From the NCBI RefSeq assembly GCF_011170125.1, contig NZ_BLLN01000005.1, forward strand, positions 2,294,001-2,358,000: 64,000 nt of DNA, read 5' to 3'. Shown here piece after piece: positions 1-8,943 of the stretch (position 1 is the stretch's first letter; each line of letters begins with the position of its first letter). The translations under genes were made by a program, and so were the position numbers. Source of the DNA: Streptomyces diastaticus subsp. diastaticus (GTDB lineage: Bacteria > Actinomycetota > Actinomycetes > Streptomycetales > Streptomycetaceae). The notes under the pieces were generated by a model. The model saw only the letters and a list, made by a program, of their open reading frames with translations. It was not told the DNA's origin and did not search any database.

Positions 1-530
1 GCGACCCGGCCCGGCCCGGCGTCCTCGCGGACGGCGAGCCGCAGCCGTACGTCCCGCCGTTCGCCGGGGCCCACGGTGAAGCCGCGGAACCCCTTGCCGC
101 CGTCGAGGACGCCGACGTTCTCCCGGCGCGAGGTGTGGTGCAGGCGGACCGGGGTCCAGCGCCGCCCGTCGTGGAAGTCGAGGCGCAGCTGCGAGGGGGC
201 CAGGGCACGGTCCTCGTCGATGAGGAGGACCACCGGGTGGACGCGGTGGCAGGTGACCCGGCCGGTGTTGTGGACCCGGACCGTGAAGCCGCTCGGCCCG
301 TCACCCGCGCGCAGCGTCGCGGGCCCGTCCCGCAGTCGCCCGGTGAGCGGCAGCCGGGCCGCGTCGGGCTGGACGCAGAGCGGGACGGGCGGGCCCGCCG
401 GGTGGGCGCCGGGGGCGGCGGGGGCGTGGGCGGCCCCGGTGGGCGCCTGGGGGGACACGGCGTGGGCGGAGGCGGTGGTGAGGGGGGAGGCGAGCGCCAG
501 GACCAGGGCCAGGGGGGTGCGCGAGCGCAT
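1..530 (-). CDS. Secreted protein of unknown function, C-terminus beyond the window
   Basis: This gene runs off the left edge, so only about 176 N-terminal codons are visible. The ATG at 528-530 opens a classic signal peptide: a basic start (MRSRT), a hydrophobic stretch of leucines and alanines, and a small-residue cleavage region near residues 20-25. After an Ala/Pro/Gly linker the mature part looks like a beta-rich exported domain, with phrases such as VRVHNTGRVTCHRV and ALAPSQLRLDFHDG. I do not recognise the family. The gene is divergent from the oxidoreductase at 761. The signal peptide is seen directly; secretion is inferred and no function is assigned. Confidence 0.6.
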   Translation of the reverse strand, partial: MRSRTPLALVLALASPLTTASAHAVSPQAPTGAAHAPAAPGAHPAGPPVPLCVQPDAARLPLTGRLRDGPATLRAGDGPSGFTVRVHNTGRVTCHRVHPVVLLIDEDRALAPSQLRLDFHDGRRWTPVRLHHTSRRENVGVLDGGKGFRGFTVGPGERRDVRLRLAVREDAGPGRV

Positions 531-760
531 GGGCGTGCCTCCAGGTCGGGCGGCGGCCGACGGCACTGGGAGGGGCCGTCGGCCGTTGGCGCGACCCTGC
601 CACGCAGGGCCCGACACGGCGGCGCGCGCCACGCCTGGTTCGGCTGTTCGAGCCGGGCCCCGCGGCGGGAGATCGCCCGGTCGGCCGATAATCCGACCAT
701 TGCGGGGCGAAGGGGGCGCGGCCGTGGGGCGGGGGCGGCGGATCGTGCTTGGCTGGGGCC

Positions 761-1882
761 ATGTCTGATGCCACCACCGCACCCACCGCCGCCTCCGCCG
801 CGGTCGCGCCGGTCCGGGTCGCCCTCGTCGGGTACGGCCTGGCGGGTTCCGTCTTCCACGCTCCGCTGATCGCCGCCACCGAGGGGCTGGACCTCGACAC
901 CGTGGTCACCTCCTCGCCCGAGCGGCGGGACGCGGCCCGCGCCGAGTTCGGCGAGGTGCGGTTCGCCGCCACGGCCGACGAGCTGTGGCCGCGCGCGGAC
1001 GAGCTGGACCTGGTGGTCGTCGCCTCCCCCAACAAGACCCACGTCGCCCTCGCCGAGGCGGCCCTGCGCGCCGGGCTGCCGGTGGTCGTCGACAAGCCAC
1101 TGGCCGGTACGGCCGCCGAGGCGCGGTCGCTGGCGGCGCTGGCCGAGGAGCGCGGGCTGCTGCTGTCGGTCTTCCAGAACCGCCGCTGGGACAACGACTT
1201 CCGCACCCTCGCCGCCCTGCTGGAGGCGGGCACCCTCGGCGACGTGTGGCGCTTCGAGTCGCGGTTCGAGCGCTGGCGGCCCAAGCCCAAGGGCGGCTGG
1301 CGCGAGTCGGGCCGCCCGGAGGAGATCGGCGGCCTCCTCTACGACCTGGGCAGCCACGTCGTCGACCAGGCGCTGCATCTCTTCGGCCCGGTCGACCGGG
1401 TCTACGCCGAGGCGGAGGTGCGCCGGTCCAGCGCGGAGGCCGACGACGACACCTTCCTGGCCCTGCGCCACACCAACGGCGTCCGCTCCCACCTGTACGT
1501 CAGCTCCACCGCCGCCCAGCTCGGCCCGCGCTTCCGGGTCCTCGGCTCCCAGGCCGGGTACGTGAAGTACGGCCTCGACCCGCAGGAGGCGGCCCTGCGC
1601 GCGGGCGAGCGCCCGCTGCCGCGCGAGCCGTGGGGCGAGGAGGGCGAGGCGATGTGGGGCCACGTCGGCTCGGGCGAGTCCCCGCTGACCGGCGGCGGCA
1701 CCCCCGAACCGACCCTGCCCGGTGACTACCCGGCGTACTACCGGGCGATCCACGCGGCCCTGCGCGAGGGCGGCCCGAACCCGGTCACCGCGCTGGAGGC
1801 GGCGGACGCCCTGACCGTGCTGGAGGCGGCCCGCGAGTCGGCGCGCACCGGCGCGACGGTGGACCTGGTCGGCCGCCGCTGA
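761..1882 (+). CDS. Gfo/Idh/MocA family NAD(P)-dependent oxidoreductase
   Basis: A cytosolic dehydrogenase of 373 residues, the usual length for the Gfo/Idh/MocA family, whose members oxidise or reduce sugars, inositols and related compounds with NAD(P). The Rossmann dinucleotide loop GYGLAG lies at residues 24-29. The family's conserved Lys-Pro pair appears as VVVDKPLAG near residue 110, and the substrate-binding C-terminal domain includes GGLLYDLGSHVVDQALHLFG, whose histidine is typical of the active site. I chose the ATG at 761 rather than the TTG 12 bases upstream because the extra four residues add nothing conserved. The substrate cannot be told from sequence. The gene stands alone, convergent with the next one. 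Confidence 0.9.
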   Translation: MSDATTAPTAASAAVAPVRVALVGYGLAGSVFHAPLIAATEGLDLDTVVTSSPERRDAARAEFGEVRFAATADELWPRADELDLVVVASPNKTHVALAEAALRAGLPVVVDKPLAGTAAEARSLAALAEERGLLLSVFQNRRWDNDFRTLAALLEAGTLGDVWRFESRFERWRPKPKGGWRESGRPEEIGGLLYDLGSHVVDQALHLFGPVDRVYAEAEVRRSSAEADDDTFLALRHTNGVRSHLYVSSTAAQLGPRFRVLGSQAGYVKYGLDPQEAALRAGERPLPREPWGEEGEAMWGHVGSGESPLTGGGTPEPTLPGDYPAYYRAIHAALREGGPNPVTALEAADALTVLEAARESARTGATVDLVGRR

Positions 1883-1931
1883 GCACCGCGGGTGGTGCAG
1901 GGCGTCCGGTGTCGGCCGCCGCCCGCCCTGC
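1883..1931. terminator. Possible bidirectional terminator between convergent genes
   Basis: An 8-bp inverted repeat (GCAGGGCG at 1897-1904 with CGCCCTGC at 1924-1931) sits in the 60-bp gap between two convergent stop codons. There is no T tract, as is common in this group. The stem is short and the loop long, so the call is weak. Confidence 0.3.
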
Positions 1932-1942
1932 CCCCGCCGGCG

Positions 1943-2830
1943 TCACGCCGCGGCTGGCCGGGGCACGTCCTCGGCGCGGCCCATGACCTGCCGCTGCCGT
2001 CCGAGGCCGGCGATCTCGACCTCGACCACGTCACCGGGGCGCAGATACGGCTTGGGTTCCGGGTGGCCCATGGCGACTCCGGCCGGCGTGCCGGTGCTGA
2101 CGACGTCGCCGGGGTAGAGCGTCATGAACCGGCTGATGTAGGCGACGGCCTCGCCGACCGGGAAGATCTGGTCGGCGGTGGTGCCGTCCTGGCGGAGCAC
2201 CCCGTTGACCGAGAGCCGGACGGTGAGCGCCTGCGGGTCGGGGATCTCGTCGGCCGTGACCAGCCAGGGACCCAGCGGACCGAAGGTGTCGCAGTTCTTG
2301 CCCTTGTCCCAGGTGCCGCCGCGCTCGATCTGGTACTCCCGCTCGGAGACGTCGTGCGCGATCGTGTACCCGGCGACGTGCGCGAGCCCTTCCTCGGACG
2401 TCCGCAGGTGGCGGGCGGTGCGGCCGATGACGACCCCGAGTTCCGCCTCCCAGTCGGTGCGGGTGCTGCCCGGCGGGATCAGCACGGTGTCGTGCGGGCC
2501 GACGACGGTGTCCGGCGCCTTGAGGAAGAGGATCGGCTCCTCGGGGACGGCGGCGCCGGTCTCGCGGGCGTGGTCGTGGTAGTTGAGCCCGACACAGACG
2601 ATCTTGCCGATGCCCTCGAGCGGCGGGCCGGTGCGCAGCCCCGCCGGGTCGAGGGGCGGCAGTCCGTCGGGGTCGGCGGCGGCCCGGCGCACCGTCGTCA
2701 GGGCGGGGTCGGCGGCGAGGAGGGCGGCGTCGAGGCGGTCGACGACACCGGAGAGGTCGCGGAGGATTCCGGCCCGGTCGAGCAGGGCGGGGCGCTCGGC
2801 GCCCGCCGTTCCGACACGCAGCAGCTTCAT
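1943..2830 (-). CDS. Fumarylacetoacetate hydrolase (FAH) family protein
   Basis: A 295-residue protein whose C-terminal two thirds match the FAH fold, used by hydrolases, decarboxylases and isomerases of aromatic and sugar-acid catabolism. The diagnostic runs are visible: KIVCVGLNYHDHA near residue 75, LFLKAPDTVVG, WEAELGVVIGR with its metal-binding acidic residues, GYTIAHDVSEREYQ, and the final STGTPAGV block with PGDVVEVEIAGLG. This is the layout of 2-hydroxyhepta-2,4-diene-1,7-dioate isomerase / ureidoglycolate lyase-type members. The ATG at 2828-2830 starts MKLLRVG, the usual opening; frame remains open upstream but shows no homology. The exact reaction is undetermined. About 230 bases upstream (2831-3060) show nothing I can name beyond this gene's presumed promoter. 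Confidence 0.85.
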   Translation of the reverse strand: MKLLRVGTAGAERPALLDRAGILRDLSGVVDRLDAALLAADPALTTVRRAAADPDGLPPLDPAGLRTGPPLEGIGKIVCVGLNYHDHARETGAAVPEEPILFLKAPDTVVGPHDTVLIPPGSTRTDWEAELGVVIGRTARHLRTSEEGLAHVAGYTIAHDVSEREYQIERGGTWDKGKNCDTFGPLGPWLVTADEIPDPQALTVRLSVNGVLRQDGTTADQIFPVGEAVAYISRFMTLYPGDVVSTGTPAGVAMGHPEPKPYLRPGDVVEVEIAGLGRQRQVMGRAEDVPRPAAA

Positions 2831-3060
2831 GGTCGAACTCCCGTGGTCGCTCGGGCCCGGTGCGCCCCGGGACGCCGAGGCGTCCAGGGGCGCACCGGGC
2901 GGAGCGGACGGCGCGGTGGCCGTCCGCCCGGGTGGCGCCCTGAGCGAGTCGTCCGCCCGGTGGTGTGCGGCCGCCGGAGGACCGCCCGATCGTGCCGGAG
3001 GGCCGGCCCGCGCCGCAAGGGCGCGTTCAACGGGTGGACCGGGACGGTCCGCCCGCGGGG

Positions 3061-3819
3061 TCAGGCGGCCGCGGGCACGGCGGCGGGTTCCTCGCGGTGG
3101 AGCAGGGTCCGCTCGACCGCGGTCCACAGGGTGGTGGTGACCACGTACAGCCCGGCGGCGAGCGGCACGAAGCCGACGGTGAACAGCGTCATGAACGACA
3201 TCAGCGGCGCGATCTTGTTCATGGCCCCCATGCCGGGCAGGGCCTCCGCCTCACCGCCCGGGCCGGCGGCCGCCGCCGCGCCGGCGAGCTGGCGCTTGGT
3301 GCGCCGGTAGTTGTACCCGGCGACGGCCACCACGACGGCGAAGAGCACCAGGTAGACCTGGCCGTGTGCGCCGAACACGCCGCCGTCGGCCAGCGCGTCC
3401 TTCCACCGGTCGCCGAGTGGCGCGGCGAACAGCGAGTGGCCGAGCAGGGTGTTGGGGGCGCCGCCGATCTCGGCGGAGGCGAAGAGGTGGTACATCAGGA
3501 AGAAGGCGGGGAGCTGGCACAGGCTCGGCAGGATGCCGGAGAACGGCGAGACCTTCTCGGCCGCGTACAGCTCCAGCGTCGCCTTCCGGAGCCGCTCCGG
3601 ATTCTTCTTGTACTTCTTGCGCAAGGCCGCGACCTGCGGCGCGAGCCGGGTCCGCGCCTTCTGGCCGCGGGCGGCCGCCCGGGACAGCGGCAGCACCAGC
3701 AGCCGTACGAAGGCGGTGAACAGGACGATGGCGGCGGCGGTCGAGGCGGTGCCGGCGACCGGTTCGAGGACGTCGCCGAGCCCGTCGACGAGGTCGGCGA
3801 AGGGGGAGAAGAACGACAA
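3061..3819 (-). CDS. YidC/Oxa1-type membrane protein insertase (paralogue)
   Basis: A 252-residue integral membrane protein of the YidC/Oxa1/Alb3 family, which helps insert and fold membrane proteins. Visible are a first hydrophobic segment around residues 25-45 (AAIVLFTAFVRLLVLPL), the cytosolic hairpin with LRKKYKKNPERLRK, a second segment containing LPSLCQLPAFFLMYHLF, and C-terminal segments ending in GLYVVTTTLWTAVER. It is short and lacks a large periplasmic domain, and it lies away from rpmH/rnpA, so I read it as a secondary insertase rather than the main YidC. It is followed (upstream in coordinates) by a DUF6412 protein, a pairing I have seen in other Streptomyces. Confidence 0.85.
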   Translation of the reverse strand: MSFFSPFADLVDGLGDVLEPVAGTASTAAAIVLFTAFVRLLVLPLSRAAARGQKARTRLAPQVAALRKKYKKNPERLRKATLELYAAEKVSPFSGILPSLCQLPAFFLMYHLFASAEIGGAPNTLLGHSLFAAPLGDRWKDALADGGVFGAHGQVYLVLFAVVVAVAGYNYRRTKRQLAGAAAAAGPGGEAEALPGMGAMNKIAPLMSFMTLFTVGFVPLAAGLYVVTTTLWTAVERTLLHREEPAAVPAAA

Positions 3820-4013
3820 GGGAAACCCTCCCGTGGCGGCGCGTGCGCACGGCAGCGCCGGGGGTTGTCAGGCCGGGGACGCGAGCCGGCCGGGCCGGCC
3901 CGCGGGAGGGCGCCGGCGGCTTCCGCGAGGGAGCACCGCGACGCCGGCGGCGTGACGGAGGCGCACGTCACCGAGGAGCCGGACCGGGTCGGACCGGCGG
4001 CTGGGGTGGGGCG

Positions 4014-4355
4014 TCACGCGGCCGTCGGGAGGGGCGCGCCGGGTGCGCGGGGCCTGCGGCGGCCCGGTGCGTCGGGATCGCGCTGCGGCAGGAAGGCGGT
4101 ACGGCGGGCCCGGTCCCTGAGCGCCGTCCGCACCCTGGCGACCGGCACCCTGGGCACGGCCCGGGCGGCGACCACCGCGCAGAGCGCGAGCGCGGACCCG
4201 GCGGCGGCGGTGGCGGCCACCGCGACGGCCGCGGCGCCGAGCGAGGTCTCCGCGAGCAGGTACTGGGCGGTGAGCAGGAGGAACAGCACGCCGAAGAGGC
4301 GCATCTGCCGCGCTCGGACCGTACGAGCCGTCGGGGCCGAGGCCGTTCCCGTCAT
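4014..4355 (-). CDS. DUF6412-type small membrane protein
   Basis: A 113-residue protein starting at the ATG 4353-4355 (MTGTASAPTARTVRARQ). It has two hydrophobic segments, roughly residues 20-38 and 40-65, separated by a short polar turn, then a basic tail rich in Arg and Pro. This shape and its place directly upstream of the YidC-like gene on the same strand fit the DUF6412 proteins that accompany such insertases in Streptomyces. The two genes are about 195 bases apart, so co-transcription is possible but not shown. No enzymatic motif is visible; a role alongside the insertase is inferred from position only. Confidence 0.6.
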   Translation of the reverse strand: MTGTASAPTARTVRARQMRLFGVLFLLLTAQYLLAETSLGAAAVAVAATAAAGSALALCAVVAARAVPRVPVARVRTALRDRARRTAFLPQRDPDAPGRRRPRAPGAPLPTAA

Positions 4356-4575
4356 GGCCGCCTCCTTCCGCGTACCGCCGGGGCCGGGAGTCGCCGCCAG
4401 CGTACCCGGCGCGGCGGCGGTCGCGGGAGGGGTGCCGGGGGTGGAGTCGGGCTCGCGGGCCGGGAGGACGGGGCCGCGCTCACTCCTGCCAGGCGGCAGG
4501 AGCCCGCCGTGGCCCCGCCCACACCCTCGCCACCGCCCCCTTCCGCCGTGCGTCCCCGGCAGTACCGTGTCCCGT

Positions 4576-5589
4576 ATGCGCCCCGACACGCCCGACGAGA
4601 CCACGCCGCACGCCTCGCACACCGCCGAGGCCGAACGACTCGAACGCGCCGCCGCGCTGTACCCCGAGGACGCCGAACAGCTCCTGCTCCAGGCCGCCGC
4701 CCACCACGAGGTCGCGGGCGACCGCGACCGGGCCACCACCCTCTACGACCGGCTGCTGGCCCTGCCCGCTGAGCGGCCGGTCCTCGTCCGCGCCCTGAAG
4801 GCCGCCAACCTCTGGGAGTACGGCCACGAGGCCGAGGCCCGCGCCATCATCGACGGCGTCCGCCTCGCCGCGCCCCGCTCCCCGGAGCCGTGGCTCATCG
4901 CCGCCGAGGCCCTGGAGGCCCACGACGAGCTGGAGAGCGCCCACTCTGTCTTCACCGACGCCACCGAACTCCTCGTCGGCGACACCCGGAACCCGCCCCG
5001 CGAGACCCGCCCGCTGCTCTTCGGCCGCCACCGCGTCCGCCGCCTGCTCGGCGCCGACCACGACGCCCGCGACGACCTCGCCGACCGCCTCCACGAAGCG
5101 CCCGTCCCCCTGGACGAGCTGCACGACCCGAACCGCCTCTGGTCCCTCGGCTCCGACAACCCGGCCGAACTCCAGGCCGAGATCGCCCGCCTCCGCGCCG
5201 AACTGGGCTCCTACCGCGCCGCCCTCTCCCGCCCCTTCCCGGTCGCCGTCCTGCACTGGCCCGAGGACGAACTGGCCCAGCTCCTCACCGCCCACCCCGC
5301 CCTCACCGCCGCGTACCCCTCGCACGAGGCCCACCTGGCCGCCGTCGAGTCCTCCCTCCGCGAACTCGCCGCCACCGGCACCCCCAACCTCGGCACCGTC
5401 TCCGCCACCCTCCCCTCCTACGAAGCCTTCGCCGCCGCCGAGGCCACCACCCCCACCGACCCGTCCCTCCTCCCCCTGTACGCCACCACCTTGGCGGCCC
5501 GTGGACGCGCCGAGACCTGGCCGCCGGCACCGGGAGCGGAGTGCTGGTGCGGGTCGGGGCGGGGGTACGGGGGGTGTCATGGGGCATAG
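4576..5589 (+). CDS. TPR-like protein with C-terminal SEC-C zinc motif
   Basis: A 337-residue cytosolic protein. The first half is helical and repeat-like (AERLERAAALYPEDAEQLLLQAAAHHEVAGDRDRA and following), in the style of tetratricopeptide repeats. The extreme C-terminus carries a SEC-C type zinc knuckle, CWCGSGRGYGGCHG, with Cys-x-Cys and Cys-His ligands, like the tail of SecA. The ATG at 4576 was chosen because the repeat pattern begins right after it; the frame stays open far upstream only because of GC bias. Proteins of this type are widespread in Streptomyces and have no established function that I know. It marks the left conserved flank of the accessory island. Confidence 0.8.
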   Translation: MRPDTPDETTPHASHTAEAERLERAAALYPEDAEQLLLQAAAHHEVAGDRDRATTLYDRLLALPAERPVLVRALKAANLWEYGHEAEARAIIDGVRLAAPRSPEPWLIAAEALEAHDELESAHSVFTDATELLVGDTRNPPRETRPLLFGRHRVRRLLGADHDARDDLADRLHEAPVPLDELHDPNRLWSLGSDNPAELQAEIARLRAELGSYRAALSRPFPVAVLHWPEDELAQLLTAHPALTAAYPSHEAHLAAVESSLRELAATGTPNLGTVSATLPSYEAFAAAEATTPTDPSLLPLYATTLAARGRAETWPPAPGAECWCGSGRGYGGCHGA

Positions 5590-5680
5590 GCCTTGGGGGC
5601 CCTGAACAGGGCGGGCTTGATCCCAGAAGCCAGCCATGGTGCCCGGCCAGTCACACCATCGCCCGGAGTTTGCTGCAGAC

Positions 5681-6904
5681 TTAGCTGGGCACCATGCTCC
5701 GGTCGCTGGCTGATCGCGGCCAGGTATCGGAGAAGCTCTCCTGAACCGCGGTGAGTGCGGGATCTTCTTCCGGCTCGAACTCAGGTGTCGGGTCATCGTG
5801 AAGCTCTCCGGTGCGCTGGAGAGCTTCCGCGATGGCGTATCCGACGGCTTCTGCCACCGGAGGGGGAAACGCGTTCCCCACCTGCCGGTACTGAGCCGTT
5901 TTCTTCCCCTCGAACTCCCAGTACGCGGGGAAGCCCTGGATAAGCGCAGCTTGTTCGACCGTCAGCATGGGGCCGCGCTTCTGCGTGAGGTTCCCCAGAT
6001 CCCGGTCACGGTCGATGATCTTGTCTTCGTCATTGGCTACCCCCATGCCATTGACGCCGAGCGCCTTCCACGCCTTCTTGGCCCGGCTAGGACCGAGGTC
6101 AGCGCCGCCGTGCTTCTTCGAGCCCCCGACCAGAGTCGGCGCGACCGTACCGAGCTTCGCCTGGTCCCACCACTGCTTGAACAGCGGTGAGTCTTTACCA
6201 CCGAGACGCCGGGCCATGGACTCCTCAAGCGCCTCCGCCACCGTCGTCAGTGTCTTGCGAGGCGCGGGCCAGTCGAACCCTCTGTACTGGTCCTTCCGGA
6301 TGGCTACCAGAATCGCTCGCGGCCGCAGTTGCGGAACTCCGTAATCCTGAGCGTGCAGGACGTTCCAGCCACAGATCACATAGTCGGATTTACGCAGCCG
6401 GTTCTTGATGTGATTGCGGTAGTACCGGAACTTGGGCTCCGGCTCCACTAGGCCCCGCACGTTCTCAATCATCACCGCGCGTGGACGGAGCTGGTCAACG
6501 AGATCCAGCATTCTAGGGAAGAGATCCCGCTCGTCGTCGCGGCCGAGCTGTTTGCCCGCAGCGGAGAACGGCGGGCAGGGAACACCGCCAGCCAAGAGGT
6601 CAAGATCTCCTGGCCGCAGGAATTCAGCCTGCCCCTGCCGCCCTTCCTTCTCCATTGACGCGAAAGGGTTCAGTACGCTTTCGAGCGGATTGAATTCGTT
6701 GACATCCTCATTCAGGATGAGGCAGTGCTCCCGCTCCCATGCCCACTGAGGATGCTTCGCCACGTTACGGGCGAGCGTCGCGGCGGCATGGGGGTCGATC
6801 TCCACGAGCGCCAGATGGCGGAAGTTCGCGGCGTGCAAACCGACCGCCTGACCGCCAGCACCGGCACAGATCTCAATCGAGGTCAGCCTGTCGGCGGTGC
6901 TCAT
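5681..6904 (-). CDS. DNA (cytosine-5-)-methyltransferase
   Basis: A 407-residue C5-cytosine methyltransferase that would transfer a methyl group from S-adenosylmethionine to cytosine in a specific duplex site. The ordered motifs are all readable: motif I EICAGAGGQAVGLH (residues 11-24), the catalytic Pro-Cys of motif IV in GGVPCPPFSAAG (Cys110), motif VI ENVRG (147-151), motif VIII RPRAILVAIR, then a target-recognition region with GGSKKHGGADLGPSRAK, and motif X RQVGNAFPPPVAEAVG. The start at 6902-6904 is set by a Shine-Dalgarno AGGAGAA eleven bases before it. It leads the accessory cluster and is followed by no partner restriction gene of known type. Recognition site unknown. The leader can fold over the ribosome site (see 6912-6972). 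Confidence 0.95.
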   Translation of the reverse strand: MSTADRLTSIEICAGAGGQAVGLHAANFRHLALVEIDPHAAATLARNVAKHPQWAWEREHCLILNEDVNEFNPLESVLNPFASMEKEGRQGQAEFLRPGDLDLLAGGVPCPPFSAAGKQLGRDDERDLFPRMLDLVDQLRPRAVMIENVRGLVEPEPKFRYYRNHIKNRLRKSDYVICGWNVLHAQDYGVPQLRPRAILVAIRKDQYRGFDWPAPRKTLTTVAEALEESMARRLGGKDSPLFKQWWDQAKLGTVAPTLVGGSKKHGGADLGPSRAKKAWKALGVNGMGVANDEDKIIDRDRDLGNLTQKRGPMLTVEQAALIQGFPAYWEFEGKKTAQYRQVGNAFPPPVAEAVGYAIAEALQRTGELHDDPTPEFEPEEDPALTAVQESFSDTWPRSASDRSMVPS

Positions 6905-6911
6905 GATCGGC

Positions 6912-6972
6912 TTCTCCTGGGGTGCAGTACTGGCAGACACGCAAGTGTCGCACCTTAGCCACCCCAGGAGAA
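6912..6972 (-). promoter_or_regulatory. Methyltransferase leader hairpin covering the ribosome-binding site
   Basis: In the transcript of the methyltransferase gene, TTCTCCTGGGGTG (from 6972 to 6960) is perfectly complementary over 13 bases to CACCCCAGGAGAA (6924 to 6912). The second arm contains the Shine-Dalgarno sequence AGGAG. The 35-nt loop holds a further small inverted repeat, GACAC-TTGC-GTGTC (6949-6936). As RNA this would hide the ribosome site; as DNA it could be a double operator. The pairing is seen directly; a regulatory role is inferred. Confidence 0.5.
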
Positions 6973-7116
6973 CACTGAACCCCCTCCCACCGGCTGCGAC
7001 CGCCCCCGAGACAGGGCCAGTCACCCCAGACCACGGAGCCTGGAAGCGGCCCGGCCCCCTGCAGACACCTGGTGGCGCCGGCCCGGAGCCGGGCGTCACT
7101 GAGCACGCCCAGTCAA

Positions 7117-8943
7117 CTACTGACGAGTGTCCTCGAGGTAACTCATCAGCGCTCGCACATCCCCCATGTCCATACCGGCGGCAATCGAGGGCTCCTCCTG
7201 CAGGTCCGCGAGTTGCTGGACTGAGGGGTCGTCCAGGATCCTCCCCATGAACTCCAGCTTCTGCTCCAGGCGGAGAGCTACCACCTCATCAATGGTCCGC
7301 TCCGCGGCCAGGACAGTTACCCGGGTCTCGGCGTCCGGCGCGAGGCCCAGGCGGTGGATGCGGTCGAGGCTCTGCAGGAAGCGGCCGGCCATGAAGTCCC
7401 GGTCGACGTACACCGCGTCGTGGCACTCACGGTGCAGGCTGATCCCCTCTCCGAGAGTGGCCGGGTTGGAGAGCAGCACCATGCAGTCCGGATCGGTACG
7501 GAAGCGCCGGATCTCCTCCTCGCGATCCGGGGTTCCGCCATGGACCACGGCCGGCTGGAACGCGGCGAACAACCGTTCCATGGTCGTCAAACTGCGCACG
7601 AAGGTCGTCCAGACCAGAGTCTTACGCCCGGTCGCGGCGTTCTCGGAGACGATTTTCAGCGCCTCCTTGTACTTCGGGGAAAGCTCATACGAGGGCAGCT
7701 CCCTCATCAGCGTGAAGAGCGAGTCGCTGGCCGACACCTCCAGGGGCGGCACCCGGTAGGTAAGCGGCTCGTACCGGCTCTCCGCCTCGCCGAGGAGAGC
7801 GGGGCTTGTCGCTGCCATCAGCAGGCGAAGCATGGCCTTGCCAAGCGCGTCGAAGTTCTCGCGGTCCGCTGAAGCCCGGGCGGAATACCGGCCGACCAGA
7901 GCGTCATAGATCTCCCGGTGCAGCGACCCATCCGGGAACGGGACGTAGCGGATCCGCGTCTCGAAGGGCGGCAGGCCCAGCTCCCGTTTGGTCGTCCTGG
8001 TGAACATCGGCCTCAGCACCTGGCTGGCGTAGGCGAGATCGCCACCACCGACCGCGTTGGTGACGATCCGGCCCCCCTGGCCCGGCCAGACGAAGGACAG
8101 CAAGTTCTCCAGGTCCCTGGCGCCGTTGGGCGCCGGGGTCCCGGTGAGGATCAGCCGCCGCCGGCTGAGCGGTCCCAGTGCCATGCACGCACTGCCGTAG
8201 ATGCCACGTGTGCCGAGCTTCATCCTGTGCGCCTCGTCGAGGATGACCATGGACGGGGCGGCACGGAGCCAGGCCGCGAGGGCGTTGAGCGACTTGTCGA
8301 GGCGCTCGTAGTTCAGGATGAGGATTTCAGCGGACGGGTCGGGGGCGCCCGCCATCACGGTGGTGACGGGCGACTCCTTGAAGCACCCACCGGCTTCGGA
8401 CAGCCAGGACTCGTATGCGGACTTCGGACTCACCACGAGGAGCCGGCGAACCTTGCCCTGCTCTTTCATCGCGGAGTACACGGCCATCCCGACGCGGGTC
8501 TTACCCGCGCCTGGGACGCTGAAATTGGCGCCATGCTGCATGGAGAGCAGGTGAGCGATGTCCCGCCGCTGGAAGCTGGTGAGGTTCGCTCTCCAGTTCG
8601 CGCCCAGTCTGCTCACGACTTCGTCCTCGCCGATGAGCTGAGCGGGCGCGCCTTGGAGCTGACGTTCCACGAGCTCGGAGTCGTCCATGACGCCCTCGAC
8701 GAGCGCCAGCAACTCGTTGTCCCACTCGACGTTGTCGTCAGGCCAGTCAGCCAGCGCTTCGATGCCGGCGAGGAAGTCGTCAAGCCCGACTTCAGCCACC
8801 AGCAGGCTTCGCTGGCCGCCCACGGAGAAACGTATAGACAGCGAGGCCAGATCCCGCTGGAACGGCTCGGACGCGCGGAGCACCACCTTGGTCCTGGTGA
8901 TGTCGAAGCCAACCGTGAGCGAATACTGAGTTGACTCGGTCAC
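7117..8943 (-). CDS. SNF2/DEAD-like helicase of a defence cluster
   Basis: A 608-residue superfamily 2 ATPase with two RecA-like lobes. Walker A is VPGAGKTR (residues 143-150), motif II is DEAH (236-239), motif III is LTGTPAPNG (about 266-274), motif V is NPATLGEGISLH (493-504) and motif VI is DRIHRLG (527-533). The order and the wide spacing are of SNF2/HepA type, enzymes that translocate on double-stranded DNA. About 115 residues precede the helicase core and match nothing I recognise. The start is GTG at 8943, overlapping the stop of the ParB-like gene (GTGA), so the two are translationally coupled and probably work together. It ends just before the methyltransferase promoter region. Use in restriction or phage defence is inferred from context. 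Confidence 0.9.
   Translation of the reverse strand: MTESTQYSLTVGFDITRTKVVLRASEPFQRDLASLSIRFSVGGQRSLLVAEVGLDDFLAGIEALADWPDDNVEWDNELLALVEGVMDDSELVERQLQGAPAQLIGEDEVVSRLGANWRANLTSFQRRDIAHLLSMQHGANFSVPGAGKTRVGMAVYSAMKEQGKVRRLLVVSPKSAYESWLSEAGGCFKESPVTTVMAGAPDPSAEILILNYERLDKSLNALAAWLRAAPSMVILDEAHRMKLGTRGIYGSACMALGPLSRRRLILTGTPAPNGARDLENLLSFVWPGQGGRIVTNAVGGGDLAYASQVLRPMFTRTTKRELGLPPFETRIRYVPFPDGSLHREIYDALVGRYSARASADRENFDALGKAMLRLLMAATSPALLGEAESRYEPLTYRVPPLEVSASDSLFTLMRELPSYELSPKYKEALKIVSENAATGRKTLVWTTFVRSLTTMERLFAAFQPAVVHGGTPDREEEIRRFRTDPDCMVLLSNPATLGEGISLHRECHDAVYVDRDFMAGRFLQSLDRIHRLGLAPDAETRVTVLAAERTIDEVVALRLEQKLEFMGRILDDPSVQQLADLQEEPSIAAGMDMGDVRALMSYLEDTRQ

Noticed and set aside
5635..5696. CATGGTGCCC / GGGCACCATG inverted repeat at the island's left edge as an attachment or transposon end
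   Set aside because: One arm is coding sequence of the methyltransferase C-terminus, there is no matching copy at the right edge, and no recombinase is present.
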